The notes under the pieces were generated by a model. It was not told the origin of the DNA. It saw only the letters and a program-made list of their open reading frames with translations, and searched no databases. The translations under genes were made by a program, and so were the position numbers. Positions 1-5,761 of a stretch of 6,025 nt of DNA are shown here, piece by piece. Where the stretch lies: the NCBI GenBank assembly GCA_031282605.1, contig JAITDK010000044.1, positions 1-6,025 of the forward strand, in the 5' to 3' direction. Source of the DNA: Oscillospiraceae bacterium. Lineage in GTDB: Bacteria; Bacillota; Clostridia; Christensenellales; Aristaeellaceae. How positions within the stretch are numbered: position 1 is the stretch's first letter; every line of letters begins with the position of its first letter.

Positions 1-10
1 CCCGCAGGGA

Positions 11-58
11 CGTTCCTCGTTCCAACGTTCCAACGTTCCCACGTCCCATCGTCCCAAC
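11..58 (+). repeat. Degenerate tandem repeat of a CGTTCCNA-like octamer
   Basis: About six consecutive 7-9 bp units resembling CGTTCCAA, CGTTCCCA, CGTCCCAT and CGTCCCAA are visible. The right arm has the same kind of array in reverse complement at about 5882-5918, but unit number and order differ. This array is therefore the fast-changing part of the inverted repeat, while the adjoining hairpin part is conserved. Confidence 0.6.
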
Positions 59-107
59 CCTGCGCCCGCCAGTAAAAACGCTATAAAGAAGTTGACAACT
101 AACGCCA

Positions 108-125
108 TTGTGGCGGGCGCCACAA
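108..125 (+). other. Perfect 7-bp stem-loop in the left arm
   Basis: TTGTGGC (108-114) pairs perfectly with GCCACAA (119-125) around a GGGC loop. The same hairpin is fully conserved in the right arm at 5811-5828. Its left strand and loop overlap the segment 112-120, which can instead pair with 62-70 (GCGCCCGCC with GGCGGGCGC), so two mutually exclusive folds are possible. Confidence 0.6.
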
Positions 126-137
126 ACTTAAAGCGCA

Positions 138-155
138 TTCGATCCGCAGATCGAA
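138..155 (+). other. Stem-loop with a compensatory change between the two arms
   Basis: TTCGATC (138-144) pairs with GATCGAA (149-155) around the loop CGCA. In the right arm the matching stem (5781-5798, read on the minus strand) is TCCGATC with GATCGGA. Both stems are perfect. The T139-A154 pair of the left copy has become C-G in the right copy, so the pairing is preserved although both bases changed. Confidence 0.65.
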
Positions 156-174
156 CAGCGTCCCGCCGCAGCGG

Positions 175-294
175 CTCGACGGCATCCGAAACACATTCGC
201 GGGATACAACTCACGCTATAGGCGCATATGGTACAACGAGCGATTCTCGTCCAAGAAGAGCCGATTGCATACGACCGAATCATACTGAAAAACT
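175..294. other. Intergenic tail downstream of the ABC operon
   Basis: These 120 bp separate the stop codon of the second ABC gene from the left repeat arm. I see no gene and no strong intrinsic terminator (no GC-rich hairpin followed by a T run on the minus strand). A weak 4-bp hairpin of CGAG and CTCG lies at about 237-249. Termination may use the hairpins of the repeat arm or be factor-dependent. Confidence 0.4.
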
Positions 295-2046
295 CTAAAT
301 TTGGTGTCGCTCTCCTATTCCCCAACCTAGGCTTTCCTGCTGAATTCTATACAGCCGCGCGAAGGCTCCGTTCCGCTTTATCAATTCTCTGCCTGAACCT
401 TCCTCGATAAGCCGCCCGTTTTCCAACACAACGATTTTGTCCGCGCCGACGACCGTACGCAGGCGGTGGGCGATCACGATCACGGTACGACCGTTCACCA
501 GCGCCGAAATCGCTTCCTGAATTTGCGTTTCGTTCTCCGGGTCGAGTGAGGCGGTGGCTTCATCCAGCAGCACGATCGGCGCGTCTTTCAGCAGCGCGCG
601 GGCGATGGATATACGCTGGCGTTCGCCGCCTGAGAGGGTAGAGCCGTTTTCGCCGATTATGGTATCGTACCCTTGCGGCATATCTCGGATGAACTCGTCG
701 CACCTCGCCATTCTAGCGGCGTTGTACACCTCCTCATCAGACGCGCCTCGTCGACCGATCCTTATGTTGTTCATCACTGTATCGTTGAACAGCACCACGT
801 CCTGAAACACAAAGCTCATATAACTCATCAGTCGTTCCGGGTCGATATCGCGTATATTTCGTCCGCCGATCAGGATTTCACCATCGCGCACGTCCCAAAA
901 TCGGGCGATCAATCGCGAAACGGTCGTTTTCCCGCTGCCAGACGGCCCCACGAACGCGGTCACGGCGCCCTGCGGTATGGTCAACGATAGATCCTTGATA
1001 ACGTCATTCTCATTATAAGCGAAGGAAACGTTCCTCATTTCGATAGTGAAACCGTCAAACTCCGCCTTCTCATCGCCTGACATAGCCGGTTCCTCGCGCA
1101 AAATCTGCATTCGCCTGGAGGACACCAGCGAGTACAGCATCTCAGGCAGCAGCGCTAGTATGACCATAAACGGCGAGTACACCCGCGCGGACAGCAGCAC
1201 GAATACCAGAAAAGCTACGACATCCAACGAACCCGCAGTCAGCAGGTTTACCCCCACGAAAATCACAATGCCGCTGCCCACTTGAAGAATCATGGACGAA
1301 AGCATCATGAGCGCGCCCACGACCGCTTCGGTGGTTATGGCGAGTTTCATCATATGCTTGAGCGAATCAGTCAGGGCGGTGAACCTTTCGCCTAAAAGGC
1401 CGAACGCTTTTATGACCTTCACGCCCTCAAGGTATTCCTGCGCCTGACCGGATACGGCCAGTTTGGCGGCCACATGGCGTTCGCCCAGCTTGGTCTGCAT
1501 CCGCTTGCTGGCGGCGAAAATCAGCGCCGTGATCGGCAGGGTGCAGAACATCGCCAGCGACATACGCCAGTCGTATATGGTCAGCGCCGCGCAGATCAAC
1601 GTTACGCTGATGCAGCTGGCGAACAGCTGGGGTATGGCGTGGCTCATCATGCTCTCGATGGTGGCGCAGTCGGCCATAATATTTACCGTCAGTTCCGACA
1701 GATCCTTGCGATTGAAGAACGACAGCGGCAGTTTCCTCATATGTTCCGCGACTTCCAGGCGGATAGTAGCCGATTCTTTATACGCCGTCGTATATGTCCG
1801 GTTATACTCAACCGAGTAGCAGAACGCGTAGGCGGCGGCCGCCGCGACTCCCAGCGATAACTGCAGCCACATCCTGCCTGTGTCAAGCGGTGCGCCGTCT
1901 CTGAACGGAGCGATAATCGTCTGTATCAGCTGCATTATCACCACGGCGCTCAGGACGAGCGCGATATTTGAAGCCACGCAGGCGCGGATGGCCTTCAGCA
2001 GATTTTTATGCCCCTCGTCCGTCATGCGGAATATTCTCTTAAGCAT
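295..2046 (-). CDS. ABC half-transporter, second subunit of a heterodimer (exporter fold, IrtAB/YbtPQ-like)
   Basis: This is a 583-residue fused membrane and ATPase subunit, a typical length for an ABC exporter-fold half-transporter. Hydrophobic segments near residues 24-45, 61-79, 139-157, 163-180, 240-266 and 272-300 form the six-helix membrane domain. The ATPase domain has Walker A GPSGSGKT (367-374), Q-loop Q415, signature LSGGE (471-475), Walker B IVLLDE with catalytic E496, D-loop SLD (500-502) and H-loop H527, all intact. The ATG at 2046 is chosen because AGGAGG at 2055-2060 sits 8 nt upstream. An in-frame ATG at 2151 would overlap the upstream gene by over 100 bp and lacks this site. 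It overlaps the upstream ABC gene by 8 bp, so the two products very likely pair in the inner membrane. The ATPase domain resembles YbtP/IrtA-type proteins from memory, which import siderophores despite an exporter fold. Drug, peptide or porphyrin export is equally possible, and no substrate is shown by the sequence. Confidence 0.93.
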   Translation of the reverse strand: MLKRIFRMTDEGHKNLLKAIRACVASNIALVLSAVVIMQLIQTIIAPFRDGAPLDTGRMWLQLSLGVAAAAAYAFCYSVEYNRTYTTAYKESATIRLEVAEHMRKLPLSFFNRKDLSELTVNIMADCATIESMMSHAIPQLFASCISVTLICAALTIYDWRMSLAMFCTLPITALIFAASKRMQTKLGERHVAAKLAVSGQAQEYLEGVKVIKAFGLLGERFTALTDSLKHMMKLAITTEAVVGALMMLSSMILQVGSGIVIFVGVNLLTAGSLDVVAFLVFVLLSARVYSPFMVILALLPEMLYSLVSSRRMQILREEPAMSGDEKAEFDGFTIEMRNVSFAYNENDVIKDLSLTIPQGAVTAFVGPSGSGKTTVSRLIARFWDVRDGEILIGGRNIRDIDPERLMSYMSFVFQDVVLFNDTVMNNIRIGRRGASDEEVYNAARMARCDEFIRDMPQGYDTIIGENGSTLSGGERQRISIARALLKDAPIVLLDEATASLDPENETQIQEAISALVNGRTVIVIAHRLRTVVGADKIVVLENGRLIEEGSGRELIKRNGAFARLYRIQQESLGWGIGERHQI

Positions 2047-3850
2047 GGATAGCCCCTCCTTTCGCGATAGACCAATGGAGCGCCTCTGAATATCGCTCCC
2101 ACATGCGGCTGTACATGCCTTGCGCGGCGAGCAGGTCGTCATGGCGGCCATGTTCTGATACGCGTCCCTTGTCGATAACTATAATATCATCCGCGCCGCT
2201 CACGGTGGATAGTCGGTGCGCGATCATGATCACGGTCTTGTTCTTCATCAACGCGGCCAGAGCCAGCTGAATCTTACGTTCGTTTTCCGGGTCGGCGAAA
2301 GCGGTAGCCTCGTCCAGCACCAGTATGGGCGCGTCTTTCAGTATAGCCCTCGCGATAACGATCCGCTGCCGTTCGCCGCCGGATAGATGGACGCCTTTTG
2401 CGCCGATCACCGTGTCGTAGCCGTTTGGCAATTTCTCGACAAATTCATGGCATTGAGCGGCCTTCGCGGCGCCGATCGCCTCTTCCCGCGTCGCTTTGGG
2501 GCTGCCGATCAGCAGATTATCCATAATGCTCTGCTTAAACAGGAACACATCCTGGAACACGAATCCTACGATGCTCATCAGATACTCGTCGTCCATCTCC
2601 CGGATATCCACGCCGCCTATCCGGATCGAACCTTCCGCCGTATCGTAGAATCGCGGTATCAAGTGCGCTATGGTGCTTTTGCCTCCGCCGGACGGCCCTA
2701 CCAACGCGGTCGTCTTTCCCTGAACGGCGGTGAAACTCACGCCGGCCAAGGCGACTGATTCACCCTCCGCATTATAGGAGAACGTGACGTTATCGAACGT
2801 TACGGAATACTCGTTCGTTCGCTTCGGGCTGTTTGCCGCCGGCAGCGCGGGCGTATCCAGGATCTGATCCATACGCTTGACGCCTTCCCATGTCTGCTGC
2901 GCGCCATGAGAGACGTACATGATTTTCATGAACAATCCCGGCAGCGCCATTGAGAATATGATGTAAAACAGCGCTGCCAGCGCGAACGCGGGATAATCCG
3001 TCACGCCGCCGTAGAGGAAAATCAGCGTAGGAACGAGGAAGAGGTAAATAGCGTTCAATATAGTTACGTACAGCACCATAGCGGGCTGATACGACTTCGT
3101 GTAACCCAACGCCCAATCGCCGTAGCTTTTAATCGTTTCATAGAATCGTCTGAACGAGAACACCGTTTGATTGAACGCCTTCACAACCGAAACGCCGCGC
3201 ACGTATTCCACCGCCGCGTTGTTCATCTCTTCAAGGGTATCCTGATACTTTTTCAGATTCTCCCGGGCTTTTTTTCCACTTGTCGCCGCGGCTTGCATCA
3301 TATAGAGCATCAGCACCGGCACGAAGCAGCACAGTCCCATCCTCCAGTCAAAGAAAAACAACAAAACCACAGCGGTCACGGGGGTCACGAACGTTGCGAC
3401 GAGATCCGGAAATTGATGTGCGATGAACGACTCCAGTTTCTCGATGTTTTCGTCCACTACCTTGCGCAGTTTTCCGGTGGAGTTTCGAGTATGGAATCCT
3501 AAGGGCAGCGACGCTACATGCCGCATGAAATCCAGCTTGAGCTTGAACAGCGTTTTGAACGCCGCGACGTGCGAGCACATCAGCGCGCTGAAATTCAGCG
3601 CTATGGCGCCCACCGCGCCGCCCACGGAGAGAAGTCCAAGCGCGATCATTCTGCTATCATCCAGCGCGCTCAGGTCGTTTATGTGCAGTACCAGCTCCCG
3701 AATGATGTAGTAAACCGTTATGTAGGGCACGAAAGACGCCACAGCGCTCGCCGCCGATAGTATTGCCGACACGATTATCAGCAGTCGTTGGGTGAACGCC
3801 AGTTCCATCAACCTGGCCATGCCCTGTTTTCTGGTATTTGTTTTCTCCAT
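2039..3850 (-). CDS. ABC half-transporter, first subunit of a heterodimer (exporter fold, IrtAB/YbtPQ-like)
   Basis: This 603-residue subunit is the first gene of the two-gene transporter operon. Hydrophobic segments near residues 22-50, 67-90, 148-167, 171-187, 256-281 and 286-312 make up the membrane domain. The ATPase domain carries Walker A GPSGGGKST (385-393), Q-loop Q433, signature LSGGE (489-493), Walker B ILVLDE with catalytic E514, and H-loop H545. The D-loop reads FADPENE (518-524) where the partner has SLDPENE, so the leucine of the usual SALD motif is an alanine. From memory this variant occurs in YbtQ/IrtB-like subunits, which supports the subfamily guess. The ATG at 3850 is preferred because AAGGAG lies 9 nt upstream; an in-frame GTG at 3883 lacks comparable support. 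A promoter and paired operator-like boxes precede it. Function as an ATP-driven transporter subunit is certain; the substrate is not known. Confidence 0.93.
   Translation of the reverse strand: MEKTNTRKQGMARLMELAFTQRLLIIVSAILSAASAVASFVPYITVYYIIRELVLHINDLSALDDSRMIALGLLSVGGAVGAIALNFSALMCSHVAAFKTLFKLKLDFMRHVASLPLGFHTRNSTGKLRKVVDENIEKLESFIAHQFPDLVATFVTPVTAVVLLFFFDWRMGLCCFVPVLMLYMMQAAATSGKKARENLKKYQDTLEEMNNAAVEYVRGVSVVKAFNQTVFSFRRFYETIKSYGDWALGYTKSYQPAMVLYVTILNAIYLFLVPTLIFLYGGVTDYPAFALAALFYIIFSMALPGLFMKIMYVSHGAQQTWEGVKRMDQILDTPALPAANSPKRTNEYSVTFDNVTFSYNAEGESVALAGVSFTAVQGKTTALVGPSGGGKSTIAHLIPRFYDTAEGSIRIGGVDIREMDDEYLMSIVGFVFQDVFLFKQSIMDNLLIGSPKATREEAIGAAKAAQCHEFVEKLPNGYDTVIGAKGVHLSGGERQRIVIARAILKDAPILVLDEATAFADPENERKIQLALAALMKNKTVIMIAHRLSTVSGADDIIVIDKGRVSEHGRHDDLLAAQGMYSRMWERYSEALHWSIAKGGAIHA
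2055..2060 (-). promoter_or_regulatory. Ribosome binding site of the second ABC gene
   Basis: AGGAGG on the minus strand lies 8 nt before the ATG at 2046, inside the end of the upstream coding region. It decides the start: the longer ORF start at 2151 would make this strong site pointless. With the 8-bp overlap (ATGCTTAA, 2046-2039) it points to translational coupling. Confidence 0.85.
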
Positions 3851-3859
3851 TTCGTCATT

Positions 3860-3865
3860 CTCCTT
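3860..3865 (-). promoter_or_regulatory. Ribosome binding site of the first ABC gene
   Basis: AAGGAG on the minus strand, 9 nt upstream of the ATG at 3850. It lies inside the reading frame that would begin at the GTG at 3883, and it argues for the shorter, 603-residue product. Confidence 0.8.
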
Positions 3866-3896
3866 ATGCCATTCTTCCTTCACTGCCGTGTCATGC

Positions 3897-3912
3897 GTTA
3901 GCTATAACTAAC
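3897..3912. promoter_or_regulatory. Operator-like palindrome 1 (5' leader of the ABC operon)
   Basis: GTTAGCTATAACTAAC is a 16-bp palindrome in which 7 of 8 base pairs are symmetric. It lies in the untranslated leader between the predicted transcription start and the first ABC gene. It matches the box at 3934-3949 at 13 of 16 positions in the same orientation, with 37 bp between their starts. Palindromes of this size are typical of MarR-, TetR- or DtxR-type repressors; no regulator gene is in the window to name the binder. Confidence 0.6.
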
Positions 3913-3933
3913 CAACGCCCATACACCCCCTTA

Positions 3934-3949
3934 GTTAGCTGTGACTAAT
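3934..3949. promoter_or_regulatory. Operator-like box 2 (overlaps the -10 region of the ABC operon)
   Basis: GTTAGCTGTGACTAAT is nearly a direct repeat of the palindrome at 3897-3912. With the preceding TTA (3931-3933) it forms a looser TTAGT...ACTAA symmetry. It covers the predicted transcription start and touches the -10 element, so a bound protein would block RNA polymerase. Confidence 0.55.
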
Positions 3950-3976
3950 GTTATATCACTTGGCTGGAAATGTCAA
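3948..3976 (-). promoter_or_regulatory. Predicted promoter of the ABC operon
   Basis: On the minus strand a perfect -35 hexamer TTGACA (3976-3971) is followed after 17 bp by TAACAT (3953-3948), with an overlapping TATAAC (3955-3950) at 15 bp. It begins 19 bp beyond the stop codon of the winged-helix gene, so the ABC pair has its own promoter. Transcription would start near 3941, giving a leader of about 90 nt that contains operator-like box 1. Confidence 0.65.
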
Positions 3977-3994
3977 CGCCTGACGGCGCGAAAA

Positions 3995-5008
3995 TTATCG
4001 AACGGCTTTCTCCTTCGACGTTCTCCGTCGTATCGCGTCCACCATTTCGGCGGCGGCGCGAGAGGTCTGTGCAGGCTGCGTCTCGAAGAACTCGACGATG
4101 GGTTCGCGGCCCTTGATATTCCATATACCCGCAACACGTCCGTTTACCGCTATCGTCGGGTTGCATATGCCGGACTTGAGAATAACACGGCTCTTGTATT
4201 CCGCCGGAAGGATCGCGCCGCGCTCGGTGTATGAAACGATAATCGGGTCAAACCCGGACAGCAGCGTCAGCGCGGGAACGTCGGCCGTGTCCTCGTCGCC
4301 GGAGTAGTAGTAGACAGACTTATTCAGCTCGAAACGGTCGAGATCGTCTAGCGGGATATCGCGCAGTTTCTTCGCGTCGTCCTTCCACAAACCTAAGAAC
4401 CACGCGGCGTCGGCCAGCGTCGCCGGGCCGTAAGCGGTGAAATATCGGCGCAGCAGCCCTGGCAGCACATCCTCGCGCCCTTGAGTCGGCTCGGCGGATA
4501 TCAGGTCGAAGTCGCGGCTCTCCATGTCGCGGAACGCCACCTTCCCCAGCCTGGCCAGGTACACGAACACGCCACCCCAGGGCGAGAACAACGCGTCGAT
4601 CACCTTCGCGTCATATACGCCGTCGAATATGCGGCGGAATTCCGCGCGCGAGTATACGCCGTCCTCCATGTACCGCAGTACTTCAGCCGCGGCACTCCTG
4701 ACGATATCCTTGCCGAGCCATCGATCCAGATATGTATCGCCGGTGTGCAGCGCCAGCAGTTCCGGCAGATCATCATACGCCACGCCATGAAGCGTGCCGC
4801 GATAAAGCCATGTTTTGGTTAGCGAGGCCTTCCAGCCATAGATGTTCGCGCCACGAATAATCGCGGAGAAGCACACGTTGCGGCAAAACCAGCTGTGCAG
4901 CCCCATCAATTCGCGCGCGAGCGTCACTATATCCTCGCATCGTCGGGTCAAATATAACCCGTGCATACGCCGGCGCGTTATCAGTTCCGTCAGATCACGC
5001 TCGCTCAT
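3995..5008 (-). CDS. Winged-helix protein of the AlkZ/YcaQ (HTH_42, DUF1006) family, atypical active site
   Basis: This is a 337-residue protein of the winged-helix family that includes the DNA glycosylases AlkZ and E. coli YcaQ, which open interstrand crosslinks by removing alkylated bases. Family marks are YRGTLHG (69-75), a second winged-helix segment around YGPATLADAAWFLGL (193-207), and the C-terminal block LSGFDPIIVSYTERGAILPAEY (250-271), followed by a typical NGRVAGIWN (289-297). The catalytic region, usually GLQxQ or QxD in this family, reads GLHSW (36-40), so the expected catalytic residues appear absent. It may be a DNA-binding or altered-function paralogue and need not be an active glycosylase. 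The ATG at 5008 has GAAGG (5022-5018) 9 nt upstream. It starts 37 bp after the ArsC-like gene, probably in one transcript. Family assignment is firm; activity is uncertain. Confidence 0.85.
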   Translation of the reverse strand: MSERDLTELITRRRMHGLYLTRRCEDIVTLARELMGLHSWFCRNVCFSAIIRGANIYGWKASLTKTWLYRGTLHGVAYDDLPELLALHTGDTYLDRWLGKDIVRSAAAEVLRYMEDGVYSRAEFRRIFDGVYDAKVIDALFSPWGGVFVYLARLGKVAFRDMESRDFDLISAEPTQGREDVLPGLLRRYFTAYGPATLADAAWFLGLWKDDAKKLRDIPLDDLDRFELNKSVYYYSGDEDTADVPALTLLSGFDPIIVSYTERGAILPAEYKSRVILKSGICNPTIAVNGRVAGIWNIKGREPIVEFFETQPAQTSRAAAEMVDAIRRRTSKEKAVR

Positions 5009-5017
5009 CCGTCAACG

Positions 5018-5022
5018 CCTTC
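5018..5022 (-). promoter_or_regulatory. Ribosome binding site of the winged-helix gene
   Basis: GAAGG (within AAGAAGG) on the minus strand, 9 nt before the ATG at 5008, in the 37-bp gap after the ArsC-like stop codon. Confidence 0.6.
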
Positions 5023-5045
5023 TTAATAACACATGCTGCCATACA

Positions 5046-5396
5046 TCAGCTTTGCCCTTGCTCCAACCAGCTCTCCCATTTTTCCGGACAAAATCCCACC
5101 GTCGCGCGCTGTCCGTCGCGCACAATCGGCAGCTGGAGCATACGCGGATCCTTGACCGCCGCGTCCAGCAAGGCCTTCGTGTTCCCCGAGAAACGCGAGG
5201 GACATTCCTTGAACGCCATGCTGGTCTTGTCAAACAACGCATCGAAACCAGCCTCTCTCGCGACGGATTCCAGCACGCGCAACCCCAGCGGCGCTTTGTT
5301 TAAATCGACCAGTTGTACAGGTATGCGCCGCTCCTTAAAGTAACGCTCCGCCTTCTGCACGTCAAAGCCGCGCTTCATATACATCAACTGAATCAT
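5046..5396 (-). CDS. ArsC/Spx-family small protein lacking the active-site cysteine
   Basis: This is a 116-residue protein with the size and layout of the ArsC/Spx thioredoxin-fold family (arsenate reductases, the regulator Spx, and uncharacterised relatives). Recognisable parts are the N-terminal strand and the helix RGFDVQKAERYFKERRIPVQ (9-28), then VDL (30-32), the late LPIVRDGQ (89-96) with the conserved proline and R93, and ATVGF (98-102) before a C-terminal helix. Relatives usually have a cysteine just before the FD of the first helix; here that position is G10. The only cysteines, C65 and C103, are elsewhere, so classical arsenate reduction is unlikely. The ATG at 5396 is chosen over the one at 5402 because AGGGGGAG ends 6 nt before it but abuts the other. 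It is probably co-transcribed with the winged-helix gene. A mobile-element remnant ends 23 bp upstream. Cellular role unknown. Confidence 0.82.
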   Translation of the reverse strand: MIQLMYMKRGFDVQKAERYFKERRIPVQLVDLNKAPLGLRVLESVAREAGFDALFDKTSMAFKECPSRFSGNTKALLDAAVKDPRMLQLPIVRDGQRATVGFCPEKWESWLEQGQS

Positions 5397-5402
5397 CCGC
5401 AT

Positions 5403-5410
5403 CTCCCCCT
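5403..5410 (-). promoter_or_regulatory. Ribosome binding site of the ArsC-like gene
   Basis: AGGGGGAG on the minus strand, 6 nt before the ATG at 5396 and directly next to the alternative ATG at 5402. The spacing favours 5396 as the real start. Only 9 bp separate this site from the end of the MITE-like element. Confidence 0.7.
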
Positions 5411-5419
5411 GTTATGTTA

Positions 5420-5641
5420 GGCTTGTTCGAAAAAGATCGCGGTGGAGATTGAGGTAGATTTTTCATCCCCACAAGGAGGGCGGAGAGAGGCGGACTGGAT
5501 GTCCGCTGACCGGAATAGCGACGCAGTGGGGACACATAGCGCGAAGCGGACACGTCTGCGCAGAATCCCGAATGGCTTCTTACCTCAATGGGGCGTTAAA
5601 AAGATGCCCCAAGACCCATGCGAGATTTTTTGAACAGACCC
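5420..5641 (+). mobile_element. MITE-like non-autonomous element, 222 bp
   Basis: The ends form imperfect terminal inverted repeats of about 22 bp: the left begins GGCTTGTTCGAAAAAGATCGC and the right, reverse complemented, reads GGGTCTGTTCAAAAAATCTC followed by GC. A TA dinucleotide flanks both ends (5418-5419 and 5642-5643), fitting a TA target duplication. Sub-terminal segments also pair, for example ATTGAGGTA (5448-5456) with TACCTCAAT (5581-5589) and GTCCGCT (5501-5507) with AGCGGAC (5545-5551), so the element folds back over most of its length. No transposase is encoded. The GTCTGTTCAAAAA-type ends resemble some IS5-family termini from memory, but I would not name a parent. The short ORFs crossing it are not convincing genes. 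Confidence 0.7.
5490..5506 (+). other. Internal hairpin of the MITE-like element
   Basis: GCGGAC (5490-5495) pairs with GTCCGC (5501-5506) around a TGGAT loop. The right half can instead pair with AGCGGAC at 5545-5551, so the element has local and long-range folding options. A further hairpin pairs GGGGC (5590-5594) with GCCCC (5606-5610). Confidence 0.45.
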
Positions 5642-5644
5642 TAA

Positions 5645-5761
5645 CTTGAGTTCGGCGGGGAAGGATCGCACCCCTTTGACGCCGCAGTGGCAACGGGAGT
5701 TAGCCTCGCGTCATTGCGAACATCGTGGAGTCGTGCCTTGCGCCTCGTAAGCTTCGGCTGC
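5645..5761. other. Non-coding spacer between the MITE-like element and the right repeat arm
   Basis: I see no gene, promoter or terminator that I can support in these 117 bp. The corresponding flank of the left arm (175-294) is not similar, so the shared inverted repeat ends near 174 and 5762. A short ORF on the minus strand runs through here from the repeat but has no ribosome binding site. Confidence 0.45.

Larger units (their letters stand above)
1..174 (+). repeat. Left arm of a long inverted repeat (structured, non-coding)
   Basis: This stretch is repeated in inverted orientation at 5762-5927. Positions 61-174 match the reverse complement of 5762-5876 with four substitutions and one single-base indel (about 96% identity). 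Positions 1-60 match more loosely because they consist of short degenerate tandem units. The arm contains a 7-bp stem at 108-125, a 7-bp stem at 138-155 and a 4-bp stem at 163-174, the last two with the same CGCA loop. A possible long-range 9-bp stem joins 62-70 to 112-120. The arm may continue left of the window, because the right copy is followed by further hairpins. I see no credible gene; the short ORF here has no ribosome binding site and merely reads through the repeat. It is probably one copy of a dispersed family, but that needs the whole genome. Confidence 0.85.

Noticed and set aside
92..298. Small plus-strand ORF in the left arm, with a similar 67-codon minus-strand ORF at 5641-5844 in the right arm.
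   Set aside because: The two predicted peptides share their first 28 residues only because the DNA repeat is shared. They diverge where the repeat ends, lack ribosome binding sites, and lie over stem-loops; I read them as repeat DNA, not genes.
2047..2151. N-terminal extension of the second ABC gene to the ATG at 2151.
   Set aside because: It would overlap the upstream gene by 113 bp, adds a cysteine- and arginine-rich stretch unlike the family, and bypasses the strong ribosome binding site at 2055-2060.
3851..3883. GTG start at 3883 for the first ABC gene.
   Set aside because: The AAGGAG at 3860-3865 is ideally placed for the ATG at 3850, and the extension is a short charged stretch without family support.
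3931..3949. Perfect DtxR/IdeR iron box upstream of the ABC operon.
   Set aside because: Half-sites are similar, but the spacing between TTAG and CTAA differs from the 19-bp consensus, so I list it only as an unassigned operator-like site.
5362..5553. 63-codon minus-strand ORF across the MITE-like element.
   Set aside because: It overlaps the ArsC-like gene start in another frame, has low-complexity composition, and lies in a fold-back element with no coding signature.
5417..5644. TTA target-site duplication (TTAGG...CCTAA) for the MITE-like element.
   Set aside because: The left side reads TTA and the right TAA on the same strand, so this is inverted symmetry and not a direct duplication; only the TA dinucleotide is shared directly.
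5720..5735. Resemblance to the widespread GTCATTGCGA-type dispersed repeats of other bacteria.
   Set aside because: Only about ten bases match and the flanks do not, so it may be chance.
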